Assembly: GCF_901933205.1 (NCBI RefSeq)
Contig: NC_044573.1
Span: 54,753,993-54,817,992 of the forward strand
Origin: Camarhynchus parvulus
Lineage: Eukaryota > Chordata > Aves > Passeriformes > Thraupidae
Length of the DNA stretch: 64,000 nt
Reading direction: 5' to 3'
Position 1 is the stretch's first letter; every line of letters starts with the position of its first letter. This document shows, one piece after another, positions 39,101 to 51,100 of the stretch. The position numbers and the translations under genes are program-made. The notes beneath the pieces were generated by a model, which worked only from the letters and a program-made list of their open reading frames with translations, was not told the DNA's origin and did not search any database.

Positions 39101-42100
39101 TATTAGCTTGCCAGGACTTCAGACTAATTCCTGGATTTATTCTGGTACAGTCAGTGCTGTGGCTGTTTTAGAAAAGAAAAAATAATATTTTTTTAATTGA
39201 ACAAAAGATCTTAACAAAATTTAGAAACTAATTTTCATCTAGATATGAATATCATACAAAAGCAATGCATTTCTACCCTTTTTCCTGACTTCTCTCTGTA
39301 CTGTAATGACTCAAATCTGGATTTTTTTCATTGTATTGTAGGTATTTTGTTCCCTAATTTCTGCATTCTACTTCAGTGTTTGTCAATGCAGATGTTACAC
39401 CTCATGAATTTTAAGTCTGCACAATACTGTTCTCTGCGATTTGTTGGATTTTGGCAATCTTTCCCTATCTTTGGCTCTCTGACATCTAGACCTAATTACA
39501 GTTATGTTATATAGGAAACAATCTTATCAGATGCCTGTAAAAATAAATTGGAAAGAGAACTTTTTAAAATTGAAAATGTATAACCAAAGCAAAGAAAAAT
39601 ATATTCCTGATGCAAAAGTCCACTTTAGCTCACAATCTACCTATTTGAGGAAGTATAGTTTGTTAATACAAAGCAGAAGGCAAGGCTGGGATGAAGAGCA
39701 AAACATGCACACTTCCTTAGTTTCCATGTCACACTGTGGTGGGAGACCCTTCTTGGATCCCACAAATATTATAGCAGTGCAGCTGGAAAACTGGCCCTGC
39801 CAGGGATCAGGAGAGATTGCCAGAGCTCTGTGTTTTACCTTTTGGTATCTCAGGATTTTTGTCCGGACTCATCTTAGTAGTTGTATTAATGTCCTGGATT
39901 TTCTTCTAGAAGGGGTTGGAAGTATGCAGTGTGTCAGGTGTATCAGGGTGGCCAATAGCAGTGTTCCATAAGCTGACTCCAACCCAAAGGATGCCTCTAT
40001 CCAGCCTGTCACCCTTCTCCTCCCAGAGGAGGTGGGGATACTGTTCAGACAACAAATGCCCCTTCAGCAGCTGAATGCCATCCCTGGGCTGTACTCAAAG
40101 GGCAACAAACAGACCCAGGATCTCCTTCCTCTGTGGCCTCTCCCATAAAAAAACCTTACTACACTTTAAATCAACTTCCTGTTTTCAATGTCTGAAGAGA
40201 CTTCTGCTAATACTCCTGTGTTCTGGTTTGAAAGCAAAACCAGTGAGAGACTCCAAGCCAGAAATACAGTTTATTAGGAAAAGGAAAACCAAACTACATG
40301 CAATAATACAAAAGAAAAACCGGTGACAAAGTCAGAATACAATCTGACACCCTGTTGGTCAGGGTGTTGAGAGCAGTCCAGTTGGATTGGTGGCTGCAGT
40401 CCTTCTGGAGTGGCAGATGTGGTTCTGTTGGAGCAGTGATCCTGTAGAAGGTTATAGTCTTCCTCTGATAATCCAGTGGAAAAGACAGCTGTTCCTCTGG
40501 GAATCCAGTGGAAAGACTGACTGCTCTGTCCCAAACCCCAGATTATATCCAGGTGGGGATGCTTAGCTCCTCCCCTCTGGATGGAGCATCTCACAGTGGG
40601 CTGTTATGTGAGTGGGCTGAGTCATGTGGTGGGTCCATTAAACAGAGAAGGCTCCTGGAGGGAGTTATCTCTCAGTCATGGGCAAAGCATTGATGGGCCC
40701 GTTAACAGGACATAAGGAAGAAACAATGCCCCTCCTGGTTTTTGGCAGCTCTTGAGGATGGGAATATCTTAATATTGTAACCTAGGACATCTTGTTACAC
40801 TACAAACTGCAGCTCACAATTAACAGATATTATTCTGGACAAAATTGGTTTTCTCATGGTTCTGAAAAGTTTATTTTTAGTTCTAGATCCATCTTAATGG
40901 TGTATAAAATAAAGGTAACTCAATAACTAGACTAGATAGGCTATGCCTCTGTGAACAGTAGCCTAATCAGAAGCTTTAGCTGAGTCCCTGTAAGTCTTTT
41001 GATTTGTAATAGATACTAAAATAACCTCACTTTCTAGAAAAAGAAAAGATTTTCTTGGAATTGGTCCAGCTGAGAGAATGAGGTATATTTTTTTAAGATA
41101 GGGAATAGAAAATTTTCCTTATTGACTGGTGGAGGAACTAGTAATGCCAATTTTCCTAGAGTTTTATCAACTTGTTAGTGGAGAGGATTGAAAATGTGAG
41201 CTATGGGGACTTCTACTCTGTCTCTTCCACAGCAGCCTGTGCAGATTTAATTTGGAAAAAAACTTAGAGGTCTGGACAGCATTTTGTTTGCACTTGACAT
41301 TATCTACTGGATTTCCAACTGCTTATTCAGAGAAATGCAGTTTTTTCTCTGTTTTGGAGAGACAAATGAGGTCTCTTGAAGTCATTCTCCATCTTTTCCT
41401 TAGACTGCTCACCAAGGTTTATCTACAACCTTTGTCCTTGAACAAGCTTGTTGTAGATGGGCTCTTTGGCAGTCATTCATATTTTTATCATGATTGGTGT
41501 CTGGCTCTTAGTTTTGCTGAGGAGATAAGTACTAACATAGTTGCTCACTTTCGAATATTACTTTTATCTCATTTCCTGGAGCATTATCTACATGTTTTTT
41601 TTCTGTATCATACATTTCCCTCTTTATTTCCATCTATCTTATGAATTTATTTTAGGGTGATATTTTATTCAGACTGTAGACTAGCAGTTGAGAGTTAATA
41701 GTCATGAAATCTGTTCCCATTTCTGTTGAAAAACTTAATTTGACCTTGGACAACTAATTTTTTCCCACTCTATTTTTAAAAGAGCTATTGTTAGGCTTGT
41801 CTCACAAAGGGGCCTTAATCAGTGGTTGTGATATCCTTTACAATAAAATGCTCTTTGCAGATGAACCCTAGCATTCTTTCTTCCTTTTTCTTTTTTTATG
41901 CTTTTTCCACTCCTTTCCTTTTTACATTTTTATTTTTAAAGTCACTTTTCTTTTTTCATGACACATGGTTTATAACTTTATTGATAAACCCCTGCATAAT
42001 TTAAAATCTGTTGCAGAGTATTTAATTTGTTCTCCTGATAAAATTTTATTGTAAGATAGGCAAAAAATGTGCTTTCTTTACATTAAAAAATGGATTAATG

Positions 42101-45100
42101 CATTTACCTAATAATTAATCATTTAAAGTTTATTTTTGTGTCATATTTTTCCTTTTGCTTTTCATGCTAGTCCGTATACAGAGGATCTCCGGTTTGTACA
42201 GTGTTTCTATCTAATTTTTATTTTTCTTTCTGCTTGAAATTATTTTTTCTACATATAATAGCATGGATCAGTCTTAAAAGTTTTCCATTACTTGCAAAAC
42301 CTTTCTAAATGTGAAATTACAATTGTCTAAATGTGAAATTGCACTATTGAATATTTGGGGTTTTTTAATTGAGAATCTTGTTTGATTGCAGAAATGCATT
42401 TCAAATATAGGACCTCTTTGAAATGCATTTCTTAATTGCTATACTTTGTGTATGATAGTAACACATTTTCTTTTCTGTATAGATTAAGCTTGTCAACATA
42501 AACTCAACTGATATTGCTGATGGCAGACCTTCTATTGTGCTTGGCTTGGTGTGGACCATAATTTTGTATTTTCAGGTATTTTCATATATTTTTTATACTT
42601 CAGAGTCACTTGCTCGAACAATTGTTCAGATCATCACTTTATATTAACTGATGTAATTCTAGTCTTTCACTGTAGCTAAGTCACTGTCATTTGCTGAGGA
42701 TCTGATCCTTAATAAAGCAACAAGAAATGGTGCTTCGCATTACATAAAATTAGATACTTGTCTGTGGAATAGATTGGTCTTTGCCTAGAACAGAGTTCCT
42801 TCATCACTGAAACATATGCTTCTGCTTTCTCTAAAGAATACAACAGAGCAGAAGAGGAAAGTAATAGAATTTTGGATTCTTGCTACAAGTGTCTTTAGCA
42901 ACCTCAGTGGTGACTGTGCTGAACATCTAATTATGGTGCACTGGATGTCAGTCAGTAATTATTCTTAGACCATACATGTAAACATGGTGATTTCACTGGC
43001 AGATGCAGGTATTTGCAAGGATGAAATTTAGCTGTGAATCATGTAGATTGAGAGAGGGTTAAATTTGTAGAGGAGAAATCATTTGCATTCTGTTGAAGTT
43101 AGGTAGGAGGCAAAACTGGCTTCTAAATCCTGTCCATATGGGTTAACAAAGTGAGTCACTGTTGAACACTCAAAATAACAACTAATTTTATTGCTCTTCT
43201 TTATGGGATTCTTTGACTCCCTTGTGATGTCTCATGGATGCTGTTCTCAGCACCAACCACTTTGATGCCTTTGTAGTTCAGAGTTCATCAGAATAAAAGT
43301 TAGTCAGAATGATATTGACCTTTTAATTTACAGCTCATTGAAATGAAGAGAGAAGATCGTGTTTCTCAGTCTTACTGAAACTCTAGTTCTCTGCATCATT
43401 TTTGTCATTTTTTGACCTTTCCTTTAGTTCTCACAGGCGGATACATAACTTTAACATGATTGAAAGCGGGAATCCATGAGAGCTGTGGGTCTCATTCTGG
43501 CAGACTCATTCTGTGATGTGACAACTTTGGATTTTAAGAGGACAGCATAAAAAAATCCTGCAACTTCCTCTGGATATAGCTTTGTCATTTAAAGGAACCA
43601 AATTTTTAGTCAAATTAATGTTCTTGAAAGAATCAAGTTAATCAAGATTTTCATTTGATGAAAGGCATAATTACCGTCCTACACCCTCAGTAAGCACTTT
43701 CAATGCACTTAGCCTGCAGTATATTCCCTATTTCACTCTATCACAAGGTACCTCTAAGTACCTTTGTATACAATTGAATTTGTCCTGCAACAGTACAACA
43801 GGAAGTAACTCTATCCAGATGAGATAATTGAGGTCACTGCCGTTCTTTAATTGAACGACACTCCTCTGAAATTAGTGGATTATTTTATAATCTGTAGTTA
43901 AACTGCCTGTAAGGTATTGTCTTCTATTTTGGTGATAATTTGCTATAATAGATAACATGACACACTTGTGTATTTTTCTAGCTGTAGGGTGTGAAGTCAA
44001 TAATTGTTAGATGCCTTGTGCTTCTGAATTTAGGACCATCACCTGGGCACATACATTAGTGTTTCTAAAGCTCCTGTAATGTATGGTCAAATAAAACACA
44101 GTTAATTATAGCTTCTGCCCAACTTTATTTAGACAGTTGTATTGGGAAATTATTAAAGAAACTGGTGTGAATCAAGAAGGTTATCTACAAAGAGTTCATT
44201 CACATTTTTTTTCTCTGCAGATTGAAGAGCTTACCAGCAACCTCCCACAGCTGCAGCCCTTGTCTAGCAGTGCTTCTTCTGTGGAAAGTGTTGTCAGTTC
44301 AGAAACTGCAAGTCCCCCAAGCAAACGGAAGGTGGTAACCAAGGTCCAAGGAAGTGCCAGGAAGGCTTTGTTAAAATGGTTGCAATACACAGCAGCAAAG
44401 TAAGTAAACTACAGATTAACTGATTTTATATTTTAAGTGAAAGCTTTTTTGCTCACATTCTAAGCTCTCTCAGGGATCATCCTTTTGCTCTTTATTTATA
44501 TAGTACCTTCCTCTATATATAATTATAGAGTCCCTCACCACATTCTTTTTGACGACTGAGGCTGCTAAATGTTACCACTATACAACAAAACAAGTCATAA
44601 TTAATGATTTACATTAATTTTGCATGCAATCATATTTTATAATTTCTGACTAATGATTGGAATTATCTGTGGCAGAATGAGGAGCTGAAAGGGGAATTAG
44701 ATGTCTGAATGACAGTGCATTAGTCCTGCTGCCAAAACACTCAATGTGACTCTGCCAGCACCGCACTGATTAAGCGTTCCTCAGTGAAAGCTTGGAGGAA
44801 CAACTTGCTGTTGAAAGGAAAGTGGTGAAAAGTTATGTATATCCCTCTGTAGTTTTCTGATTAATTTTAAATATTGTGTATTGCGTAATACACAAATTGC
44901 CCTGAATCTTCATTTTTCTTAATCTAAGTTGTTTTTGAGTTATTTCTTGCTAAGTCTAGTTAACTTAAGAATTTTTTCCTTTATTCTGTATGATTATTCC
45001 ATGCTGTTTCAGCTTTCAAAAAGGCAGTAACCCTCCCATAAATTATATCAAAGATACTGTAGTAGTTTGATAGCTTCTACAATAAGAAAATCAGAGATGT

Positions 45101-48100
45101 AAAATAACATGGATTTATTTGCTCAAATTAAAGAATCACTGCTATTTCAAGACATCAATTGTGCAAAATATAGAGGGGGAAATAGTCAGTTATTGGATGG
45201 TACCTCAGAGAAAATAAATGTAATTGCAAAGATTCAGACTTATGCAGAGGTAGAATACAGTAGTATATAGTGCAGTGCTGTCTAATTTGTTTCTTCCTTT
45301 GCACTGTTGTTGGTAAGACACCAGCAATGGAAAGTGATCAGCTTCTATTTCCAGACATGCAAATGAACAAAATGAAAATAGATGAATAAATTAAGCTGTC
45401 AGTTTTATTGGGAAGATTTGAAAAATATGCTGAAAGAAGCTGAGCGATGCCTAGTGGTAACTTCAGCTGGGCCTGCTTCACACTGTTTGGAAGGGCTACT
45501 TCCTTAAAGTCAGTGGAAGTGTTTCACTGATCACAGTGAGATTTGAATGAATCTCTACTCTGTTACTGTTGCTTGAACCTCCCAATGGCAAGACTGCCTT
45601 AGTGTCCTGGAAGGATGCTTGCTTGCTCAGAACAAGTTCAAAACTGTCTTGCTGTCTGCGGATCACCATACCTTTCAGAACTACTGGTAAAAGAAGCAAT
45701 GATTCAGAAGTGTGATCCAGTTCTGATTACTTTCTTATTGTATATTGCTATTTCTCGATCATCTGTGTTTATTTTTTAGTGGACATATTAAGTGTTCTGG
45801 GTATATGAAATTATAGTACCATTCAGGCTTTTGATAAGAACATAGAGAAATTTGAGTGTTGTAGTATCCCCTAAACAGCGGTGATGTCGTTTTTCATGCT
45901 ATCATTTTAAAAAATAACAGGTTAGTGCAGGTTTTTTAAATTTTATTTGTATGATACTGATGTACCTAATTGAACTGCAGCTGTTTTAATGGAGTGAGAT
46001 TTATAGGGAGGGAGATAACAGTGATTGGAAGTGTGTGCATCCGTAGACTCTGTGCGTGTCATATAACACCTTTGAGAACTTTGGCCCTCCATTGCTCATT
46101 GCTTCATGGCTTATTGGCACTAGCAAGCCCACTGGAGACAAATACATCATGTATATGATAAAAAATACTTGGATCTTGATAGGCAGAAATTAATTTATGC
46201 AGTGGGGAGATGGGACTGCAGTTGACCTAACTGGGAACTACAGGAACAAGTGGTTTAGGTTTAATGATAGGTAACCCCTGGGTGCAGCATTCATACCTCT
46301 CCCTGTTTCATGCAGTCCTGATGTTGTTAGTAACTTCTTTCCCTTTCATATTTTTTAGGCAAGTTGGAATTGAAATCAAAGATTTTGGACAAAGCTGGAG
46401 GAGTGGTGTTGCATTTCATTCTGTTATTCATGCTATCCGCCCAGATTTAGTGGACATGGAGAAAGTGAGGGGAAGGTCAAATAGAGAAAACTTGGAAGAA
46501 GCCTTCACAATTGCAGAAGCAGAACTAGGAATCCCAAGGCTCCTTGACCCAGAAGGTACCTAATACTTGGTTGAAAAAGAATTTTTCAACTTGAAAAAGT
46601 TTTAACTACTTGGCATGTCTTAAGGCAGATGTGCTAATTCATCATGGCTAGATATTTAAGCAGCATTTTATGCCATTCAGCTAAAAATTTAATTTTCCAT
46701 GTTTTTATTTGTCTAGATGTGGATGTTGAAAAGCCAGATGAAAAGTCTGTCATGACCTACGTAGCCCAGTTTTTGAAGTACTATCCTGATCCTCATCATA
46801 CAGTGACTGATGTGCCAGAGAATGATGTAAGTTTCTCTTGCATAACTATAAAAATTGGTTTATAATGAAGGGGGAGCTTTATAAATACATTTTATATCTT
46901 TCATTTGGTTTATTATATTTCCTTTTGTTTAGCAGTTCAAGTGCCAAGAACACTAAGAAAACTAGGAAAGATTAGCCAAGAATAAAGGAACAAGTCTTGC
47001 AGATGTTCAGTAGGTGGAGAAAATAGTATGTTGATCTTGCAGGTATTTTCCTCTTTTCAGGAGTAGCGGGAGCAAAAAATAGCACTAACAATTATTGTAA
47101 ATAGTAGCAAACTCATGGATCCTAAAGTTCCTTAACTGGTTTTTAAGCATAACACCAATGATACTGTAATAATTTGTTACCTGAAGCAATGTGTCATTTA
47201 TATTTCTATCACACTGGGTTTCTGGATAAGAACAAGAATGGTCCAAGATACTGCTTAGGTAGAGTCTTTGGGCTTTTATGCTTGAGAGTTGTTTACAATT
47301 TTGGCAGAGGTTCCTTTCTACTTCACACTGATGTTTAACTCTTTGTTGTAAGGAATTGTTTTCAATCGTGTTTTTTCATTGGAATTTGTTTTGTGTAGGC
47401 TCTAGTGCATTGGCTTTGCACTGGAATGCTGTGCTCAGCAATGCCAAGTTACCATGACTCACTTCCTAGTGCTGATTTGCTTTCTTCATGGCAAACATGG
47501 GAAGCACTGCTGAGGCAATCTGCTCAGCCCCAGCAAGAGAGAAAGAAGAAGCAATTTTTTATCTGTGTTTCTCTACATTCCCTACAGAGGTAGAAAAGAG
47601 CTTTGAAAGGAGTGAGTCTCCTTCCTAATGCCTGTGTGAGGCTAAGGTAGCTGTAGCTTTGCTGTTTGATTCCAGTGCCTGAGCACTGGAACTTATTCTT
47701 CTCCTTCCTGCAGCATTAATCTGGGTACATACTTGTGCCAGTGTCTCAGCATCCCACTAAGCAATGGCACTGCTGAAGGGACTGAGTGAGCACCGAAGCC
47801 TCATTCTGTGGCCTGTTCAGGCTGAGGCAGTCCTGCCATCCTCATACCATGGCACACAGGGCAGCTTCTGCTGCCAACAGCCTTGGCCAGGCCTTCTGCC
47901 GTGCTGGGATTGGGTTTTGAGGAGCAACCTCACTCCCTTGCCCCGAGCTTTATGCAAAGATGATGCAGGAGAATGCAGGATTGAGCCATTCCATGCCCTG
48001 CCTGTCTCTGGCTGTACCCACAGAGATGCCAGCACACAAGTTATGGAAGGGCAAATAATGAGTTGCATCTGGAGTTCTATGTGAATTACTAGGAAGCAGA

Positions 48101-51100
48101 ACAACACAAATCAATTTGACATGCTAATGTGCTGATCTCAGAAGCAGTTCCTCTTCTTAGATATTCCACTAGGAATCCACATAAATTTTGGTAGAAGTGC
48201 TGACCCCTTGCATGTCATGCTGCAGAAACCAGTAACTTCCAGACTTTGAGAAGAAAGTAGGAGTTTGACATTGCACTAAATTTCTCATGTCATCATTATT
48301 CCTAGAAGAAGACCTATGTTCCTTTTTAGTGTTGTTAGTTAGTTTAGTTACTTAGAACAGGATTCACCTTTAAAATCTAAAAGTTTACAACACTCCACCT
48401 GTGGTCAGCAAAAGATAAACACTTCCCCAGATACATCTTTCTTAAGACAGTGTCTTAAACAAGCAGGCTTCTTCTGGAAGCCTGCGTTGCAGAGCATTTC
48501 AACAGAGATAAAACAGAGTCAGATTAATCCATCCCTTAGGTAATGATATATAAAACATTGTTGGCAGTTGATTAAAAAACTTTTTGTTTTTGTGACCAGT
48601 ATAACCCCCTATTTTTAGCCTCTCTGTCTTGCTGCTGAAGTATAGTCTAAAGGAATACTTCTAACACAATCCAGGTACCTGGGAGAGATAACCTTGCAAG
48701 ACTCTTGTTCCCTGAACTCTTGGACTAATCCTTATTTTTTGTTTAAGAATATATTTTACCTGACATGTATTAAGTGCCTGCTGTAGAATAAGTTGGACAG
48801 TAGATGCTAGATACAACTGGTTTTATCTACCTTGTCTGAAGAACTGAAAAGGGACTATCCTAGTTGCAGATGCCTACATTTAGTTAGAAGGATCCTACTT
48901 CAGACTGGACTGTGTCTGGGTGAATTTTGGCAGGGAGAGGGAGGGCAAGAGGAGATTTCTAACCCTCTTTCCCCACCTTCACCCCGATGATCAGCTGTCA
49001 CTGTGTTTCCTCAAGGTGTGTTGTCCACACAAATTCCTGTTCATCTTCCCTCTTGATTCAATGATCAGTTTATAAAGAATTTTCATTGGAAGTGGAGTAG
49101 GGATTTAAACTTATCCCTTATTTGTGGTCAGAGGGAGCAGCTATTTGCATGAGCATTTTCAGAATTAAAAGGGGTCTAATCTCTCATGCACAGACCAGCT
49201 ATGAACATGTATGAACTCATGTAGTCAACACATCTCAAAGAAACACAGTGACTCTAAGGTAAGTAATTATTTTTCCAGATAAAATAAATTATGTAGTGAC
49301 TTAAAATCTGGAAATCAAATCTAATATGAAAATTACTTCACTAGATATAATACAGACAGGTGAATTTGATAATAGTTCTAAGTACATCTTGTATTCCTAC
49401 ATGTGTGGCTCTTACTGTTCTCTCTGGACTTTCTGCCTGCTTTGCGTTATTTTATTTTGCTTCTTTTCTTTTTTTTTTTTCTTTGCTTCTTGTTTTCCCA
49501 TTTTTTTCATATTGCTAGGAACTTCAAGCAATCCCAACTTTTGTCATTTCTTTTATGAAATTTAAGGTAAGGGTGTATGCTCAGAATAATTGCTTGGATT
49601 GGACCTTTCATGGTTGTTAGCTTTTTTTATCCTGCACTTACTTGAATTTAGATTTTGGGGGGCTTAATATATATTAGTTTGCTAACCTTATCTTTCCTGA
49701 AAAACAATACATTAACATGCTGAATCTAGGTCTGCTCTCTTACATGAGCTGACCCTAACAGCCTAACGCTTAATTTTGCAAATAACTTCACAGAAATATT
49801 ATCGAAAAGAAAGTAAACGTTCCAATAATAAATCTCAGATTATGCTCTTGGTTTTCTTAAGTATAGATATAAAGATGAAATTAATAGATTATAGTTCAAT
49901 GTTTCTACACATCTAATCTCATTTTAGATGAATATTTTTGTATGTCTTTAGGTTTATAGAGTAGATAGTAGAGTGTATGATTGTGTAAGTGATGTGTGTG
50001 GCTTGTGAGTTGGAAGGAGAGTGTTCATTTGTAATTGTGTGATGTGCTGCTCCTTTTTAATCTAAATTATTATATTTCTAAAAATATACTTTTTTATCCA
50101 TCCTGGACTTTCAGATACATCTAATTTTCTAGTATTGACTGAGAGAAGTTCAGAAACCTAACACAGAGTATATGAAGTGAGCATTCAGAGGTGAAACTGG
50201 AAGACTGCAGAAGTGAATACATTGTGAAATAAATAGCAAGTGTCACTGCAGTCAGTCATTAGTGTTTATAGTTTGATCTGATCCAACTAATTGCCTAGAT
50301 TCCACATTCTTGGGGTTTTTTCAGTTGGGATTTTTTTTTCTGAATAAATTTATAAAATAGATTATTTTAAAATGACTAGGATCAAGGGTTCATCTTCATC
50401 TCATATTATGTATATCTAACTAGTGATGTATTGAAGCAAAAATTTATACTGATAGCAGAATTAGTCCTCTACTCTCAATCCATTCAAGCAAGTTTGGGCA
50501 CCTTTAATGTGACTTTATAAATCCTTAGCCTTACACAGCCCCAGTACATTACTTCTTAAGCCAGAGGAGATTTGAAGTGGTAAAAGCTTTGCCGATTTCC
50601 TTATCATGGTATAAATTTAGCTGTACTTAAAGCTCACCCCCTCAAAGTATTTCTGATGTAAAGTCTTTCTCTTCTTGTGCTCTGATGAGCAAGTAATTCA
50701 GAAGATAATCCTGTCATCTCTGACATTTTTATGCCAGCAGAGTTCCCCAGTGTAAGAGGAATTTCCTGAGCAGCAGCTACAAAAATAGCTTTCTGAGCTT
50801 TTCCAGGGATTTAGTCTACTTCTGCAGCTAGTCATTAATAATTCATTCCTGAAGGTGATGCCCGGCTCAGCATTCACCCTGTGTCTGTGATACTGCTGTC
50901 AGGGAGAGAGTTTCAGTAACCTATATATATATCCAGTAACCTATATATATAATTATATAAGCCAGAGTTTTCAAAATGAACAGCATAACCAGTTGAATTT
51001 ATGCATAAACATTTTTGAAGGGACTTCATTTTCTCAGTACATACGCAATACAATGATTCCATGTCCTTGAAAAACAGACTTAAGCCTTTTTTCATTTAAA

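Larger units (their letters stand above)
42192..42482 (+). other. SYNE1: SYNE1 intron downstream of the microexon, 291 nt
   Basis: A short intron with a weak GTTTGT donor, a pyrimidine-rich stretch at 42205-42250, a tandem duplication (42303-42343) and the perfect hairpin (42390-42432). Confidence 0.88.

Noticed and set aside
39504..39971. 155-codon open frame, the longest in the window
   Set aside because: No recognised similarity or domain. It lies within an intron on the gene strand with no supporting splice or promoter signals.
47764..48107. Overlapping frames of about 100 codons on both strands
   Set aside because: Both are open because the block is GC-richer. Neither resembles a known protein, and mutual overlap argues for chance or a decayed repeat.
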